Positions 18,529 through 27,525 of a DNA stretch of 64,000 bases are shown piece after piece. The notes under the pieces were generated by a model that saw nothing but the letters and a program-made list of their open reading frames with translations, had not been told where the DNA came from and ran no database searches. The position numbers and the translations under genes are program-made. This stretch comes from an uncultured Chryseobacterium sp. (lineage in GTDB: Bacteria > Bacteroidota > Bacteroidia > Flavobacteriales > Weeksellaceae), in NCBI GenBank assembly GCA_913778275.1, contig CAJYWN010000009.1, positions 124,001 through 188,000 on the forward strand, read 5' to 3'. Position 1 is the stretch's first letter, and each line of letters opens with the position of its first letter.

Positions 18529-20265
18529 ATGAAAAAAGGTATTCTCCTATTATTGTTTTTACATTATGTATTATTTTTTTCACAGGAAAAAAGCATTCCC
18601 GAAAGCCAGCAGAAAAAATGGTGGAAAGAATCCATAGTGTATCAGATTTATCCCCGCAGTTTTAAAGATTCTGATGGTGACGGAATAGGTGATCTCAAGG
18701 GAATTATATCAAAATTAGATTATATCAAAAGCCTTGGTGTAACAGCGGTGTGGCTCAATCCCATTTATACCTCTCCTAATGATGATAACGGGTATGATGT
18801 AAGTGATTATAGGAACATTATGAAAGAGTTTGGTACCATGCAGGATTTTGAAGAATTGCTGAAAGGAATGCACCGGAGAGACATTAAACTGATCATGGAT
18901 ATGGTGGTAAATCATAGCAGTGATGAACACGAATGGTTTAAGCAGAGCCGCAGCTCCAGAAAAAATAAATACAGAAATTATTATCACTGGTGGCCAGCCG
19001 AAAAAGGCAAGCCTCCATACCGATACAGCCTTTTTGATGTCAACCATGATGCCTGGATGTATGATCAACCTACTAATTCCTATTACCTGCACTACTTTTC
19101 CAGGAAACAGCCGGACCTGAATTGGGAAAATCCCGAAGTCCGAAAAGAAGTGTACAGTATTATGAAATTCTGGGCAGAGAAGGGAGTCGACGGATTCCGC
19201 TTAGATGCATTTCAGTTTGCTGCAAAAGATCCGGCATACCCTGAGTTCCCGAAGGGATGGGAAAAAAACTTTATTCAGTATTACGCAATGCAGGAACCCA
19301 TACACGATTACCTGAAGGAAATGAATGAGCATGTATTCAGTAAATACAATGTCATGAGTGTTGCGGAAGGTGCCGGTAGAAATTTTAAAGATGCTCACGA
19401 CCTGGTAGATGCAGACAGGAAAGAACTGAATATGGCCTATGCTTTCGATGCGGTGGAAATCGGCAAAAAAAGTGGATACAGCCTTTTGGATTTAAAAAAG
19501 ACATTTACAAAATGGGACAGTGTATTTGCGGAAAAAGGATGGCTTTCCATATTTCTTGCCAATCATGATAATGCAAGGCTGGTAAGCCGGTACGGCAATG
19601 ATGATCCCGCTTTCAGGGCTGTATCTTCCAAAATGATCAGCACCCTGATTATGACGCTGCGCGGTACTCCCTATTATTATAACGGAGATGAAATAGGAAT
19701 GACAAACGGAGATTTTACAAAAAAAGAAGATTTCAATGATGTAGCTGCAGTAAACGAATTTAAAAACGCAGAAAATAATGGCGGAGACCTAAAGAAATTA
19801 TTGGCCTATATGATAGACAACAATAGAGATAATGCCAGAACGCCAATGCAGTGGGACAGTACCCGAAATGCAGGATTTACTTCAGGTGATCCATGGCTGA
19901 AGGTCACTGCCAATTACCCTGTCATCAATGTTTCTGCCGAAGAACAGGACGCTAACAGCTGCCTGAATTACTTTAGGAAATTGACGGGGCTTAGAAATGA
20001 CAATAAAGAGATCTGGGTATATGGAACCTATACTCTTCTGGATGAAAAAAACCCGGATGTTTTTGTCTATATCCGCGAAAATAACGGCAAAAAAATGCTT
20101 GTTTTACTCAACTTTTCCAGAGAAAGCAAAACGGCAAACTTAAAAATGAAAAATACAATTAAGGAAACTATCCTTAGTAATTACGAAACCACTCCTAAAG
20201 ACAATATAACAGACAATACAATAAGTCTCAGGCCGTACGAATCCCTTATTTACAGCCTTAAATAG
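18529..20265 (+). CDS. Exported GH13 alpha-glucosidase (oligo-1,6-glucosidase-like)
   Basis: About 578 residues from the second ATG; another in-frame ATG lies 6 bp upstream. A signal peptide (ending near FFSQ) indicates the periplasm. The GH13 regions are clear: GDLKGIISKLDYIKSLGVTAVWLNPIY, DMVVNHSS, GFRLDAFQF (nucleophile Asp about 228 from the upstream ATG), SVAEG (acid Glu about 282) and ANHDNARLVSRYG (third Asp). The closest well-known group is GH13 subfamilies of oligo-1,6-glucosidase, alpha-glucosidase and trehalose-6-phosphate hydrolase. Export excludes the last. It probably splits maltose, isomaltose or sucrose-like sugars taken up by SusCD. Confidence 0.92.
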   Translation: MKKGILLLLFLHYVLFFSQEKSIPESQQKKWWKESIVYQIYPRSFKDSDGDGIGDLKGIISKLDYIKSLGVTAVWLNPIYTSPNDDNGYDVSDYRNIMKEFGTMQDFEELLKGMHRRDIKLIMDMVVNHSSDEHEWFKQSRSSRKNKYRNYYHWWPAEKGKPPYRYSLFDVNHDAWMYDQPTNSYYLHYFSRKQPDLNWENPEVRKEVYSIMKFWAEKGVDGFRLDAFQFAAKDPAYPEFPKGWEKNFIQYYAMQEPIHDYLKEMNEHVFSKYNVMSVAEGAGRNFKDAHDLVDADRKELNMAYAFDAVEIGKKSGYSLLDLKKTFTKWDSVFAEKGWLSIFLANHDNARLVSRYGNDDPAFRAVSSKMISTLIMTLRGTPYYYNGDEIGMTNGDFTKKEDFNDVAAVNEFKNAENNGGDLKKLLAYMIDNNRDNARTPMQWDSTRNAGFTSGDPWLKVTANYPVINVSAEEQDANSCLNYFRKLTGLRNDNKEIWVYGTYTLLDEKNPDVFVYIRENNGKKMLVLLNFSRESKTANLKMKNTIKETILSNYETTPKDNITDNTISLRPYESLIYSLK

Positions 20266-20344
20266 GAAGAATCAACGGAAATCGAATTTAGTACTTTAAA
20301 TGTGGAACAGTCCTATTTGTTCCGCAGTAACTTAAAATGATAAT

Positions 20345-21475
20345 ATGTTTAGACAGAAAGCCATTGAAATTATCAGAAAAGCCATTACAGAAGAGGGGAT
20401 TCTGGCATCTGCACAGCAAAAAGATAATTATGCAAGAGTTTGGGCAAGAGATGCTATGATGGCGGGATATGCCGGAATTTTGATCAATGATGACAAAATT
20501 ATTGCAGGACTGGAAAAATCGATTCATACACTGGCTGCACATCAGGCCGAGAACGGGCAGATCCCTTCCAATGTGGCAAATCATAAGGCAAGCTACGGAA
20601 CGCTCGTCGGAAGAACAGATGCGACAACGTGGTGGATTGTTGTAACATGTGAATACATAAAAAAAACACAAAATGATGAGCTTAAAGATGCCCTTAAACA
20701 CAAAATCTATAAAGCGCTTTCATGCCTTAAAACATGGGAGTATAATCAAAGGGGACTGGTGTACAGCCCGCTGGGCGGGAACTGGGCAGATGAATATGTA
20801 ACTTCCGGATATACGCTATATGATAATATTCTAAGATACTGGGCTTTAAAAAATGTTTCGGAAACTTATGATGATATGGAACTCATCGATAATGCAGAAA
20901 ATATAAAAAAGTTGATTCTCGTCAATTTTTATAAAGGCGATGCTCATTCAGCTAAATATCATGAAACAGCATACAAAAAAGCATCGGGAAAACCTTATCT
21001 CTATGCTTCCCTGAACGCCAATGGCTATGACGAACGTTTTGATCTTGCCGGAAATGCGCTGGCTCTTCTGTTGGATTTTAATCCTGATATAGACGCCTTT
21101 TCAGGATTTTTGCATTCCGTGCATAAAGAGTATAAACACTGGATGCTGCCGGCTTTTTACCCGGTAATCTTTCCGGGAGATGAAGATTGGCGCCTGCTGG
21201 AAAACAATTACAGCTACAGCTTTAAAAATAAGCCTTTTCATTTTCACAACGGCGGATCATGGCCAATATTCTTAGGATGGCTCTGCCTTGCGCTTAAACA
21301 AAAAGGACAGCAGGATATACCGAAAAAAATTCTTACTCAATATGAAACACTGATGAACGAAAAAGGAGAACATTTCAGAGAATATTATTCTACAGATCAG
21401 CTTTTGCCTCTGGGTACGGAAAAGCTTTGTTTCTCTGCAGCCGGATATCTTTTGATGACATTTAATAATTTTTAA
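20345..21475 (+). CDS. Cytoplasmic (alpha/alpha)6-barrel glycosidase, debranching-enzyme/GH100-like
   Basis: The 376-residue protein has no signal peptide. Its motifs ARVWARDAMMAGYAG, GRTDATTWWIV, GNWADEYVTSGYTLYDN and HFHNGGSWPIFLGW match the fold used by amylo-alpha-1,6-glucosidases and by neutral invertases (GH100). The conserved Asp in WARDAM and the DE pair in WADEY are candidate catalytic residues. I cannot decide between a glycogen-debranching-like and an invertase-like activity. It sits between the exported GH13 gene and a kinase plus importer, so it probably acts on a disaccharide imported into the cytoplasm. Confidence 0.7.
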   Translation: MFRQKAIEIIRKAITEEGILASAQQKDNYARVWARDAMMAGYAGILINDDKIIAGLEKSIHTLAAHQAENGQIPSNVANHKASYGTLVGRTDATTWWIVVTCEYIKKTQNDELKDALKHKIYKALSCLKTWEYNQRGLVYSPLGGNWADEYVTSGYTLYDNILRYWALKNVSETYDDMELIDNAENIKKLILVNFYKGDAHSAKYHETAYKKASGKPYLYASLNANGYDERFDLAGNALALLLDFNPDIDAFSGFLHSVHKEYKHWMLPAFYPVIFPGDEDWRLLENNYSYSFKNKPFHFHNGGSWPIFLGWLCLALKQKGQQDIPKKILTQYETLMNEKGEHFREYYSTDQLLPLGTEKLCFSAAGYLLMTFNNF

Positions 21476-21499
21476 TAATCTTTCTCAAAAAAAATAAAA

Positions 21500-22150
21500 A
21501 TGGTTGGTGATATTATAGAATTGCAGGAACAACATCTGGCAACCGCTCAGCAAATAACCGCTCTTTTAAAGAAACATTTTTCACTGGATGGTAAACGTAA
21601 GATGGCAATAGGAATTGCAGGAGAAAGTGGCAGCGGAAAATCGGTAACCGCATTTGCAATACAAAAAATGCTGGAACGGGAATATTGTAAAAGTCTTGTG
21701 CTGCAGATGGACGATTACTTCAGGCTTTCCCCGAAAACCAATCACGAGAACCGTGTGAAATCTCTGGAAAATGTAGGAATGCATGAAGTGGATCTGGATA
21801 TGCTTTCGCAAAATATAAAAGCATTTAAAAACGGTGTCGCTGAAATAGAAAAACCTTTGGTGACCTATAATGAAAATACAATAAGCAGGGAGAAAATTAA
21901 TGTTGCCGATTGCGGAATCATCATTGTGGAGGGTACTTATATTCTTGCAATAAAAGAATTTGATTTTACGATTTTTATAGACCGGGATTATAAAGATACC
22001 TATGAAAACCGGATAAAAAGAAACCGCGATGTGCAGGGAGGCTTTATAGAAAAAGTCCTGGAAATAGAACATCATATTATCAGAGATTTTAAAAACAAGG
22101 CAGATCTTATTCTCGGTAAAAACTATGAACTTATAAACACAAATGTATGA
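21500..22150 (+). CDS. P-loop kinase of the uridine kinase/phosphoribulokinase family
   Basis: The 216-residue protein has a Walker A motif GESGSGKS at residues 41-48, MDDYFRLSP after the second strand and IIVEGTYILA at the third, the pattern of uridine kinases and their relatives. In this context, within a glucoside operon, a sugar or sugar-derivative substrate is plausible but unproven. Its stop overlaps the next start (ATGA at 22147-22150), so kinase and transporter are translationally coupled. Confidence 0.82.
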   Translation: MVGDIIELQEQHLATAQQITALLKKHFSLDGKRKMAIGIAGESGSGKSVTAFAIQKMLEREYCKSLVLQMDDYFRLSPKTNHENRVKSLENVGMHEVDLDMLSQNIKAFKNGVAEIEKPLVTYNENTISREKINVADCGIIIVEGTYILAIKEFDFTIFIDRDYKDTYENRIKRNRDVQGGFIEKVLEIEHHIIRDFKNKADLILGKNYELINTNV

Positions 22151-23556
22151 ATATTAAAAAAGTCGTTCCGCGCCTCAGTTTCTGGCAGATCTGGAATATG
22201 AACGTGGGATTTTTCGGAATCCAGTATAGTTTTGGACTTCAGCAGACAGCGGTAAATCCTATTTATTCTTTTTTGGGAGCACATGCGGAACAGCTTCCGA
22301 TTCTCAATCTTGCCGGACCCATTACAGGATTACTGATTCAGCCTTTGATAGGAGCCATCAGTGATAAAACATGGAGCCCGAAATGGGGACGCAGAAAACC
22401 TTTTTTTTTGTTGGGTGCCTTATTCTGCAGCATTGCTTTGTTTCTCTTCCCTTTCAGTTCCTCAATATGGATGGCTGCAGGATTATTATGGATTCTTGAT
22501 GCAGCCAATAATACAGCGATGGAACCCTACCGCGCATTTATCGGGGATAAACTCCCTGAAGATCAGCAGACTTTCGGCTTCCAGATGCAGAGCCTCTTTG
22601 TGGGTGCAGGTATTACCTTTGCCAATATTTCATTGTTTATTTTTCAAAAATACCTTGGAGGAAATGCCTCAGAGGGAGGAATCCCCGTCTGGGTGTATTA
22701 TTCTTTCTTCCTGGGCTCTTTCTGTTCCATAGCTTCCGTTGCCTGGTCGGTCTACAAAACACCCGAAATACCACCTTCGGAAGAAGAAATTGCAGTATTG
22801 AAAATTGAAAAAGAAAAAAGTACTTTCTTTACACCCTTTATGGAAATCATTTCGGCCATTAAAGAAATGCCGAAAATACTCTGGCAGCTGTCGCTGGTAT
22901 ATCTTTTTCAGTGGTACGCACTTTTTGTCTACTGGCAGTTTATTACCCCGATGCTCAAATGGTCACTGTATGAAATTTCTGAAGCGGACGAATTAAAAGC
23001 TGATACATTTCTGAAAAATGCCGCGAACGGTATTTCCGTTGCTGCATCCGATCTTTCCTGGGCAAAAAGTGTCATGCATCAGGTAGAGGTTGCAGTGGGA
23101 CAAACCGGGTTAATGAATGGTTCCTATAATATAGTCACAATGGTTTCTGCATTACTTCTTGTTCCATTTGCAAGGAAATTCAGCGCTAAAAATACGTATA
23201 TCATTTGCCTGTTCATTACCGGTTTAGGATTAATGGTGCTGCCCTTTATCAAAGACGAGTATCTTATCCTGCTTCCAATGGTTGCATTGGGAATTGGCTG
23301 GGCATCAATAATGGGACTTCCTTATTCTATGGTGTCTCCGTACATTCCGCCTCGAAAAAGAGGAGTATACATGGGCGTAATCAATATGATGATCGTCATT
23401 CCAATGCTTATTCAGACTTTGTCTTTCGGGTATGTTTTTAAAAGTATTTTAGGAAGCAATCCGTCACGGGCAATTATCCTTGCAGGTATTTTATTTGTGA
23501 TGGCAGGTATTTGTGTGATCCCTATGAAAAAGAAACAATATTACGGTCATGATTAA
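22147..23556 (+). CDS. MFS/GPH-type sugar symporter (SLC45-like)
   Basis: The 469-residue protein has twelve predicted helices and the glycoside-proton symporter features GPITGLLIQPLIGAISDKTW and SPKWGRRKPFFL near residues 55-90, which match SLC45/SUT-type maltose and sucrose symporters. An insertion near residues 275-310 between helices is seen in Bacteroidota members. It is the last gene of the locus and is coupled to the kinase by a 4-bp overlap. It probably moves maltose-, trehalose- or sucrose-type sugars from periplasm to cytoplasm. Confidence 0.88.
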   Translation: MNIKKVVPRLSFWQIWNMNVGFFGIQYSFGLQQTAVNPIYSFLGAHAEQLPILNLAGPITGLLIQPLIGAISDKTWSPKWGRRKPFFLLGALFCSIALFLFPFSSSIWMAAGLLWILDAANNTAMEPYRAFIGDKLPEDQQTFGFQMQSLFVGAGITFANISLFIFQKYLGGNASEGGIPVWVYYSFFLGSFCSIASVAWSVYKTPEIPPSEEEIAVLKIEKEKSTFFTPFMEIISAIKEMPKILWQLSLVYLFQWYALFVYWQFITPMLKWSLYEISEADELKADTFLKNAANGISVAASDLSWAKSVMHQVEVAVGQTGLMNGSYNIVTMVSALLLVPFARKFSAKNTYIICLFITGLGLMVLPFIKDEYLILLPMVALGIGWASIMGLPYSMVSPYIPPRKRGVYMGVINMMIVIPMLIQTLSFGYVFKSILGSNPSRAIILAGILFVMAGICVIPMKKKQYYGHD

Positions 23557-23604
23557 TGATGTGCAAAAGAATATAACACATCATAACTTTTAACATATTT
23601 AAGA

Positions 23605-24234
23605 TCAATCTATTGAAAATTTTCTGCTTATTTCTAAAATATCGATCAGATTGCTGGTTCCCAATTTTTGGAAAATCCGTCTTTTATAAGTGCTGATTGT
23701 TGCGGCATGTATTTTCAGTTCATTGGCAATTTCGAGATTCCCATATCCCTTTATCAGAAAATCGTAAACCGTTTTTTCCCGTTTTGACAGGTTTTCAAGC
23801 GGGTTGCTTTCTTTATCCGCAATGGAGTGCCGAATCAGCATATCCGTAAGTTCCTTCGGATAATAGGTCCCTTTATTCAAAACTTCCACAACAGCCTGGA
23901 TAATGTCTTTTTCATGAGACAGTTTATTAAGGAAACCATCTGCACCCTCACTTATATGCCTTATGGCCTCAAGCGACTGGTGTGCGGAAAATACCAGTAT
24001 CTTTAAATGAGGAAATTGAGCTTTAATCTCGGAAATCATCTCTTTTTTACTTCCCTGGATATTGACGTCTACAATAAGAAGTTCATAATCCCCATTTTGA
24101 TGCAGCTTTTCTACTATTTCACGGTAACTTTCGGCATATGCTATATCGATTTTTTTAAAATAATTTTTAAGGATCATTTTTACACCTGTTATAATGACAA
24201 AATAATTATCGGCAATAAGTATTTTTTTATTCAT
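23605..24234 (-). CDS. Orphan LuxR/NarL-type response regulator
   Basis: The 209-residue protein has a receiver domain (residues 1-120, phospho-acceptor Asp56 in LLIVDVNIQG, conserved FSA strand and a Lys near residue 105) and a LuxR helix-turn-helix (about residues 145-205, with LSKREKTVYDFLIKGYGNLEIANELKI). No histidine kinase lies nearby. It is divergent from the surface-protein island, whose first promoter has two tandem inverted repeats about 330 bp away, so it is the prime candidate regulator of that island. That link is inference. Confidence 0.93.
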   Translation of the reverse strand: MNKKILIADNYFVIITGVKMILKNYFKKIDIAYAESYREIVEKLHQNGDYELLIVDVNIQGSKKEMISEIKAQFPHLKILVFSAHQSLEAIRHISEGADGFLNKLSHEKDIIQAVVEVLNKGTYYPKELTDMLIRHSIADKESNPLENLSKREKTVYDFLIKGYGNLEIANELKIHAATISTYKRRIFQKLGTSNLIDILEISRKFSID

Positions 24235-24564
24235 ATCATTTGTATTTGTAAAGCCGAACAGGCCGGTATCAGTTTAGCTTTAGGTTATTTGTGTTTTTAA
24301 TGTACATTTGTGTTTCTCATTTCATTATGCAATACAGGAATTTCCGGAATTTGCAGCTCTGCTTTTCATTCTTTCTGGTATTTTCCGATACCATCCTGTG
24401 CGTCGTGGCTAAATTAAAAAATAAAACTAATAAGAATAAAATATTTTAATTTTTTTTGCCTTTTACTTTCTTGCATCGTGCCACAAGAAGCGTTCAGTAC
24501 GATTCTTATGATTCTGGCATAGCCCAAAATTACAAGAAATACTCTGTTTAAAAATGTATTTTTT

Positions 24565-24604
24565 TGTAATTAAAATATTACAAATATATAATTATTTTAT
24601 TACA
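24565..24604. promoter_or_regulatory. Tandem TGTAAT-N6-ATTACA inverted repeats, copy 1
   Basis: The 18-bp repeat TGTAATTAAAATATTACA lies at 24565-24582. A second, one-mismatch copy (TATAAT-N6-ATTACA) is at 24587-24604. The starts are 22 bp apart, two helical turns. The pair ends 10 bp before the -33 TTG of the promoter. The same arrangement recurs at 28336-28375, which argues for a functional activator site. Confidence 0.65.
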
Positions 24605-24613
24605 GCAATACTA

Positions 24614-24643
24614 TTGTTAATCAATATATTGAACGTAAATTTG
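24614..24643 (+). promoter_or_regulatory. Promoter of surface-protein gene A (TTG-N19-TAAATTTG)
   Basis: TTG at 24614-24616 and TAAATTTG at 24636-24643 are separated by 19 bp, the Bacteroidota primary-sigma spacing. Start of transcription should fall near 24650, leaving a 5' leader of about 250 nt before the gene at 24903. Confidence 0.7.
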
Positions 24644-24836
24644 TAGAAACAAAATAAACGGTTTTTTTAGAGTTATTTTGTTAAATAATAGCATCGCCTT
24701 ATAATAAGTATGAATAAATCAAAAAAATGAAATTTGAATAAAATAAGCAAGAGCCTTTTACACTCTAAGGTGAGTTAAGGTATTTGTGAATTAAAATTTC
24801 AGATAATGCAATTCAGTTTATAAGTGTATTGTAATA

Positions 24837-24899
24837 ATGCAAAAAACACAAATATTGGATATATTGGAAATAATTCCACTATTTGCTGATAAAATATAA
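24837..24899 (+). CDS. 20-codon upstream ORF (leader peptide candidate), copy 1
   Basis: The ORF MQKTQILDILEIIPLFADKI runs to a TAA that directly abuts the GTG-ATG start region of the next gene. The second copy of the island has the same ORF at 28608 with one residue changed. Between the copies, DNA identity jumps from about 70% just upstream to almost 100% at this ATG. A translated leader or an RNA element overlapping the start is the likely reason. Confidence 0.45.
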   Translation: MQKTQILDILEIIPLFADKI

Positions 24900-24902
24900 G
24901 TG

Positions 24903-25547
24903 ATGAAAATACAAATGATGAAATCCGGTACCGTACAGGTCTTTCGTTTTCTCGGAAGGCTGTCTTGTATTTTTCTCATGATCACTTCAACTCTTCACTT
25001 TGGGCAGTCGTTCTCTGCAGAAAATGCGGCGATACATATTCAGGAGGAAACGGTAATAGCTGCTTCGTATCTGCCGTCAGTAGGCAAGCCGGAAACCGAT
25101 AACGGAAACATTCCTGAAGCAGCGGTAATCACCGGAAAAGAACACCTTTATATTGTAAGCGGTGCGGTAGTTTATGTCGAGAGCAAGAGCAGCGGGAGTC
25201 CTGTTAAAAAGGCAAAAAGACAACGTTCCGTTTCCGCACCGCAAAAGGCTATTTCCAAAAAGAAGGAGCGCAAAGATACCCACAGAAATTATCCTGCAGC
25301 CCAGACCCGTTTTTGTACTGCGTTTCCGGAAGGCAGCAATGTGCAGCATGTTTCATTGTCAGGCCAGATAGCATGTACCGGACCGGGCAGCTATGACCGG
25401 AATTTCATATTCCTTCAGGAAATAAGATATCTTTCAACAGCACAGTATGACGAATATATTCGCCAGAATTATACCTTTCATTTTTCTTTATTTTCGGCTA
25501 ATAATATAAACGGCGGAGGAATACGTCCGCCCCCTTTTCATTGTTAA
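24903..25547 (+). CDS. Exported protein of unknown function, family A copy 1
   Basis: I do not recognise the family. From ATG 24903 it has 214 residues; a GTG lies one codon upstream and an ATG-ATG pair at 24915-24920 is also possible. An N-terminal hydrophobic segment (FRFLGRLSCIFLMITSTLHFGQS) acts as a signal peptide. A Lys/Arg-rich central part contains KKKERKDTHRNYPAAQ, followed by a conserved Cys-containing region and the ending GGGIRPPPFHC. The paralogue at 28674 agrees at both ends and differs mostly at residues 45-95. It always stands 5' of a surface-protein gene here. Confidence 0.65.
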   Translation: MKIQMMKSGTVQVFRFLGRLSCIFLMITSTLHFGQSFSAENAAIHIQEETVIAASYLPSVGKPETDNGNIPEAAVITGKEHLYIVSGAVVYVESKSSGSPVKKAKRQRSVSAPQKAISKKKERKDTHRNYPAAQTRFCTAFPEGSNVQHVSLSGQIACTGPGSYDRNFIFLQEIRYLSTAQYDEYIRQNYTFHFSLFSANNINGGGIRPPPFHC

Positions 25548-25565
25548 AAGAACTTTTACCGGAAT

Positions 25566-26035
25566 TCATAACATAATGGATTTATCGTATCATGAAAACA
25601 ATTAGTATTATTTAAGCAGAAGCTCTTGCTGTTCCTTCATAAGCAGCTTTTGAAAGACGATACTGAATTAGTCAGATCAGGATAGTCTTCATGATAAATT
25701 TTTTTAACACATAAATACAAACAAAATGAAAAATATTATTACCCTGGCTGTTTCCTTACTCAGCCTCACATTGTATGCGCAGGTGGGCATTAATAACAAT
25801 GCTCCAAAAGCAACGCTCGACATTACAGCCAAAACGACAGACGGCAGCAAACCGGAAGGGCTCATTGCGCCAAGATTAACCGGAGACCAGATCCAGGCAG
25901 GCGACGCCCAGTACGGGACTGCACAAAAAGGCTCCATTGTTTATGCAACAGCTGCAGCAACAGCACCGAGCACCAAAACGGCCAATATTACAGCAGAAGG
26001 CTATTACTTTTTTGATGGAAGCGCATGGCAGAAAA
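25566..26035 (+). repeat. Segmental duplication, module B copy 1 (5' region and N-terminal cassette)
   Basis: The region from ATAATGGATTTAT through about codon 105 of gene B is repeated at 27058-27525. The coding part is nearly identical. The two genes then become unrelated. Confidence 0.85.
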
Positions 26036-26793
26036 TAACCGGAGCTTCGGCGGGGGATACTACCAATGATGCATGGATCAATGATACAACCAATGCAATG
26101 GTGAAACTGGGAACTAATGCGGATGGAACGCCCAGAACGGCAGGAACCGATTTTGTAGTCCGGGACAATGGACAGGTGGGAATAGGAACATCTTCTCCGA
26201 GTGCAAAATTAGAAATAAATTCCTCCTCATCAGGTGTTTTGAAATTAGTTGATGGCACACAAGGGGCCAATAAAGTACTAATGTCTGACGCTAATGGTCT
26301 CGCAACATGGCAGGATTTTAATCAATCTCAAAATATCGGACAAGTTATAACCGGCAGTTTTATTATTCCTAATTATGGAGTTAGTGATCCGTTACAGGTT
26401 GTAAATACTGCAAATGCCTGGAAAGCTATTGCATCCGTAAATTTACCCAGTGCAGGAACGTATATTGTTTCATCTCAGTATGAAATCTTTCTTCCGACAG
26501 GAGCTTATTTTGCTCACCAATTGTCTGATAAAAATCTGAATTATTTAACTACCGGCGGTACTTCCAGTGATGTAATTCCAGGAACTTATAATTACAGAAG
26601 AAATGGAACAGGAATTACTGTTCCCACTTATGTAAATGCAAATAACTTAATTACGATTACTGGTCCAAAAACAATTTATATAGTATATAAATCAGATGCT
26701 ACCTCTGCGAATATGGTATCGTATGATGGAGATCCTTGGGATGGCTTACCTCTCTACAAGAATTCATTCTATGCTTACAAAATAAGTAACTGA
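25726..26793 (+). CDS. Surface/fibre-like protein, family B, with phage-tail-like repeat and variable C-terminus
   Basis: The 355-residue protein has a signal peptide (ending LYAQ). Then comes a constant cassette, VGINNNAPKATLDI through GYYFFDG (residues 20-105), which is widespread in flavobacterial surface proteins. Residues 105-200 contain VGIGTSSPSAKLEINSSS, a trimeric-fibre type element. Residues 205-355 form a beta-rich, probably C1q/TNF-like or fibre-head domain that I cannot name with certainty. It likely forms a cell-surface fibre or adhesin. The paralogue at 27220 keeps the cassette but carries a lectin-like head. Confidence 0.7.
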   Translation: MKNIITLAVSLLSLTLYAQVGINNNAPKATLDITAKTTDGSKPEGLIAPRLTGDQIQAGDAQYGTAQKGSIVYATAAATAPSTKTANITAEGYYFFDGSAWQKITGASAGDTTNDAWINDTTNAMVKLGTNADGTPRTAGTDFVVRDNGQVGIGTSSPSAKLEINSSSSGVLKLVDGTQGANKVLMSDANGLATWQDFNQSQNIGQVITGSFIIPNYGVSDPLQVVNTANAWKAIASVNLPSAGTYIVSSQYEIFLPTGAYFAHQLSDKNLNYLTTGGTSSDVIPGTYNYRRNGTGITVPTYVNANNLITITGPKTIYIVYKSDATSANMVSYDGDPWDGLPLYKNSFYAYKISN

Positions 26794-27219
26794 AGATTGT
26801 CAGCCATTTGAAAAGCAGTGTCATATTATTTAACTCATGATAGACTTACAGCATGCGATGTATGATGAGGAATCCTGACTGCTGAAATTGTACTAATGAT
26901 AGTTAAATACTTGAGCTTCCGACCTGCCACTGATAAGAAGGATCATACCTCTCATATATTTTAATTTGATATCGAATATAAAAGCAGCAGTATTTCTATA
27001 AATCCGAATTTGATTAATATTAAATTCATTATTAAAAGCCTTTTATCATAATTCATTAAATAATGGATTTATTGTATCATGAAAATAATTAGTATTATTT
27101 CGGCAGAAACTCTTACTGCTCCCTCAGGCATTAGCAGATTTTTAAAAGACTATGCTGAATCAGTCAGAACAGGATGGTTTTCATGATAAAATTTTTTTTA
27201 ACACATAAATACAAACAAA
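26794..27219. other. Spacer between the two family B genes
   Basis: The first 260 bp hold no gene or clear signal. The last 160 bp are the repeated 5' region of module B, ending in AACACATAAATACAAACAAA before the ATG in both copies. Confidence 0.6.
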
Positions 27220-27525
27220 ATGAAAAATAGTATTACCCTGGCTGTTTCCTTACTTAGCCTCACATTGTATGCGCAGGTGGGCATTAATAACAATGCTCCA
27301 AAAGCAACGCTCGACATCACAGCCAAAACGACAGACGGCAGCAAACCGGAAGGGCTCATTGCGCCCAGATTAACCGGAGACCAGATCCAGGCAGGCGACG
27401 CCCAGTACGGGGCTGCACAAAAAGGCTCCATTGTTTATGCAACGGCGGCAGCAACATCACCGAGCACCAAAACCGCCAATATTACGACACAAGGCTATTA
27501 TTTCTTTGATGGTACGGTTTGGAAT
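27058..27525 (+). repeat. Segmental duplication, module B copy 2
   Basis: This is the partner of 25566-26035. The similarity ends where the C-type-lectin-like region begins. Confidence 0.85.

Larger units (their letters stand above)
24560..25547 (+). repeat. Segmental duplication, module A copy 1
   Basis: This roughly 1-kb segment (inverted repeats, promoter, leader ORF and coding region) is repeated in direct orientation at 28330-29312. By eye the similarity is high but uneven. It is highest over the leader ORF with the signal peptide and over the 3' half of the gene. Confidence 0.85.

Noticed and set aside
25704..25937. 77-codon minus-strand ORF repeated at 27198-27431
   Set aside because: It is conserved only because it is antisense to the duplicated cassette of the family B genes.
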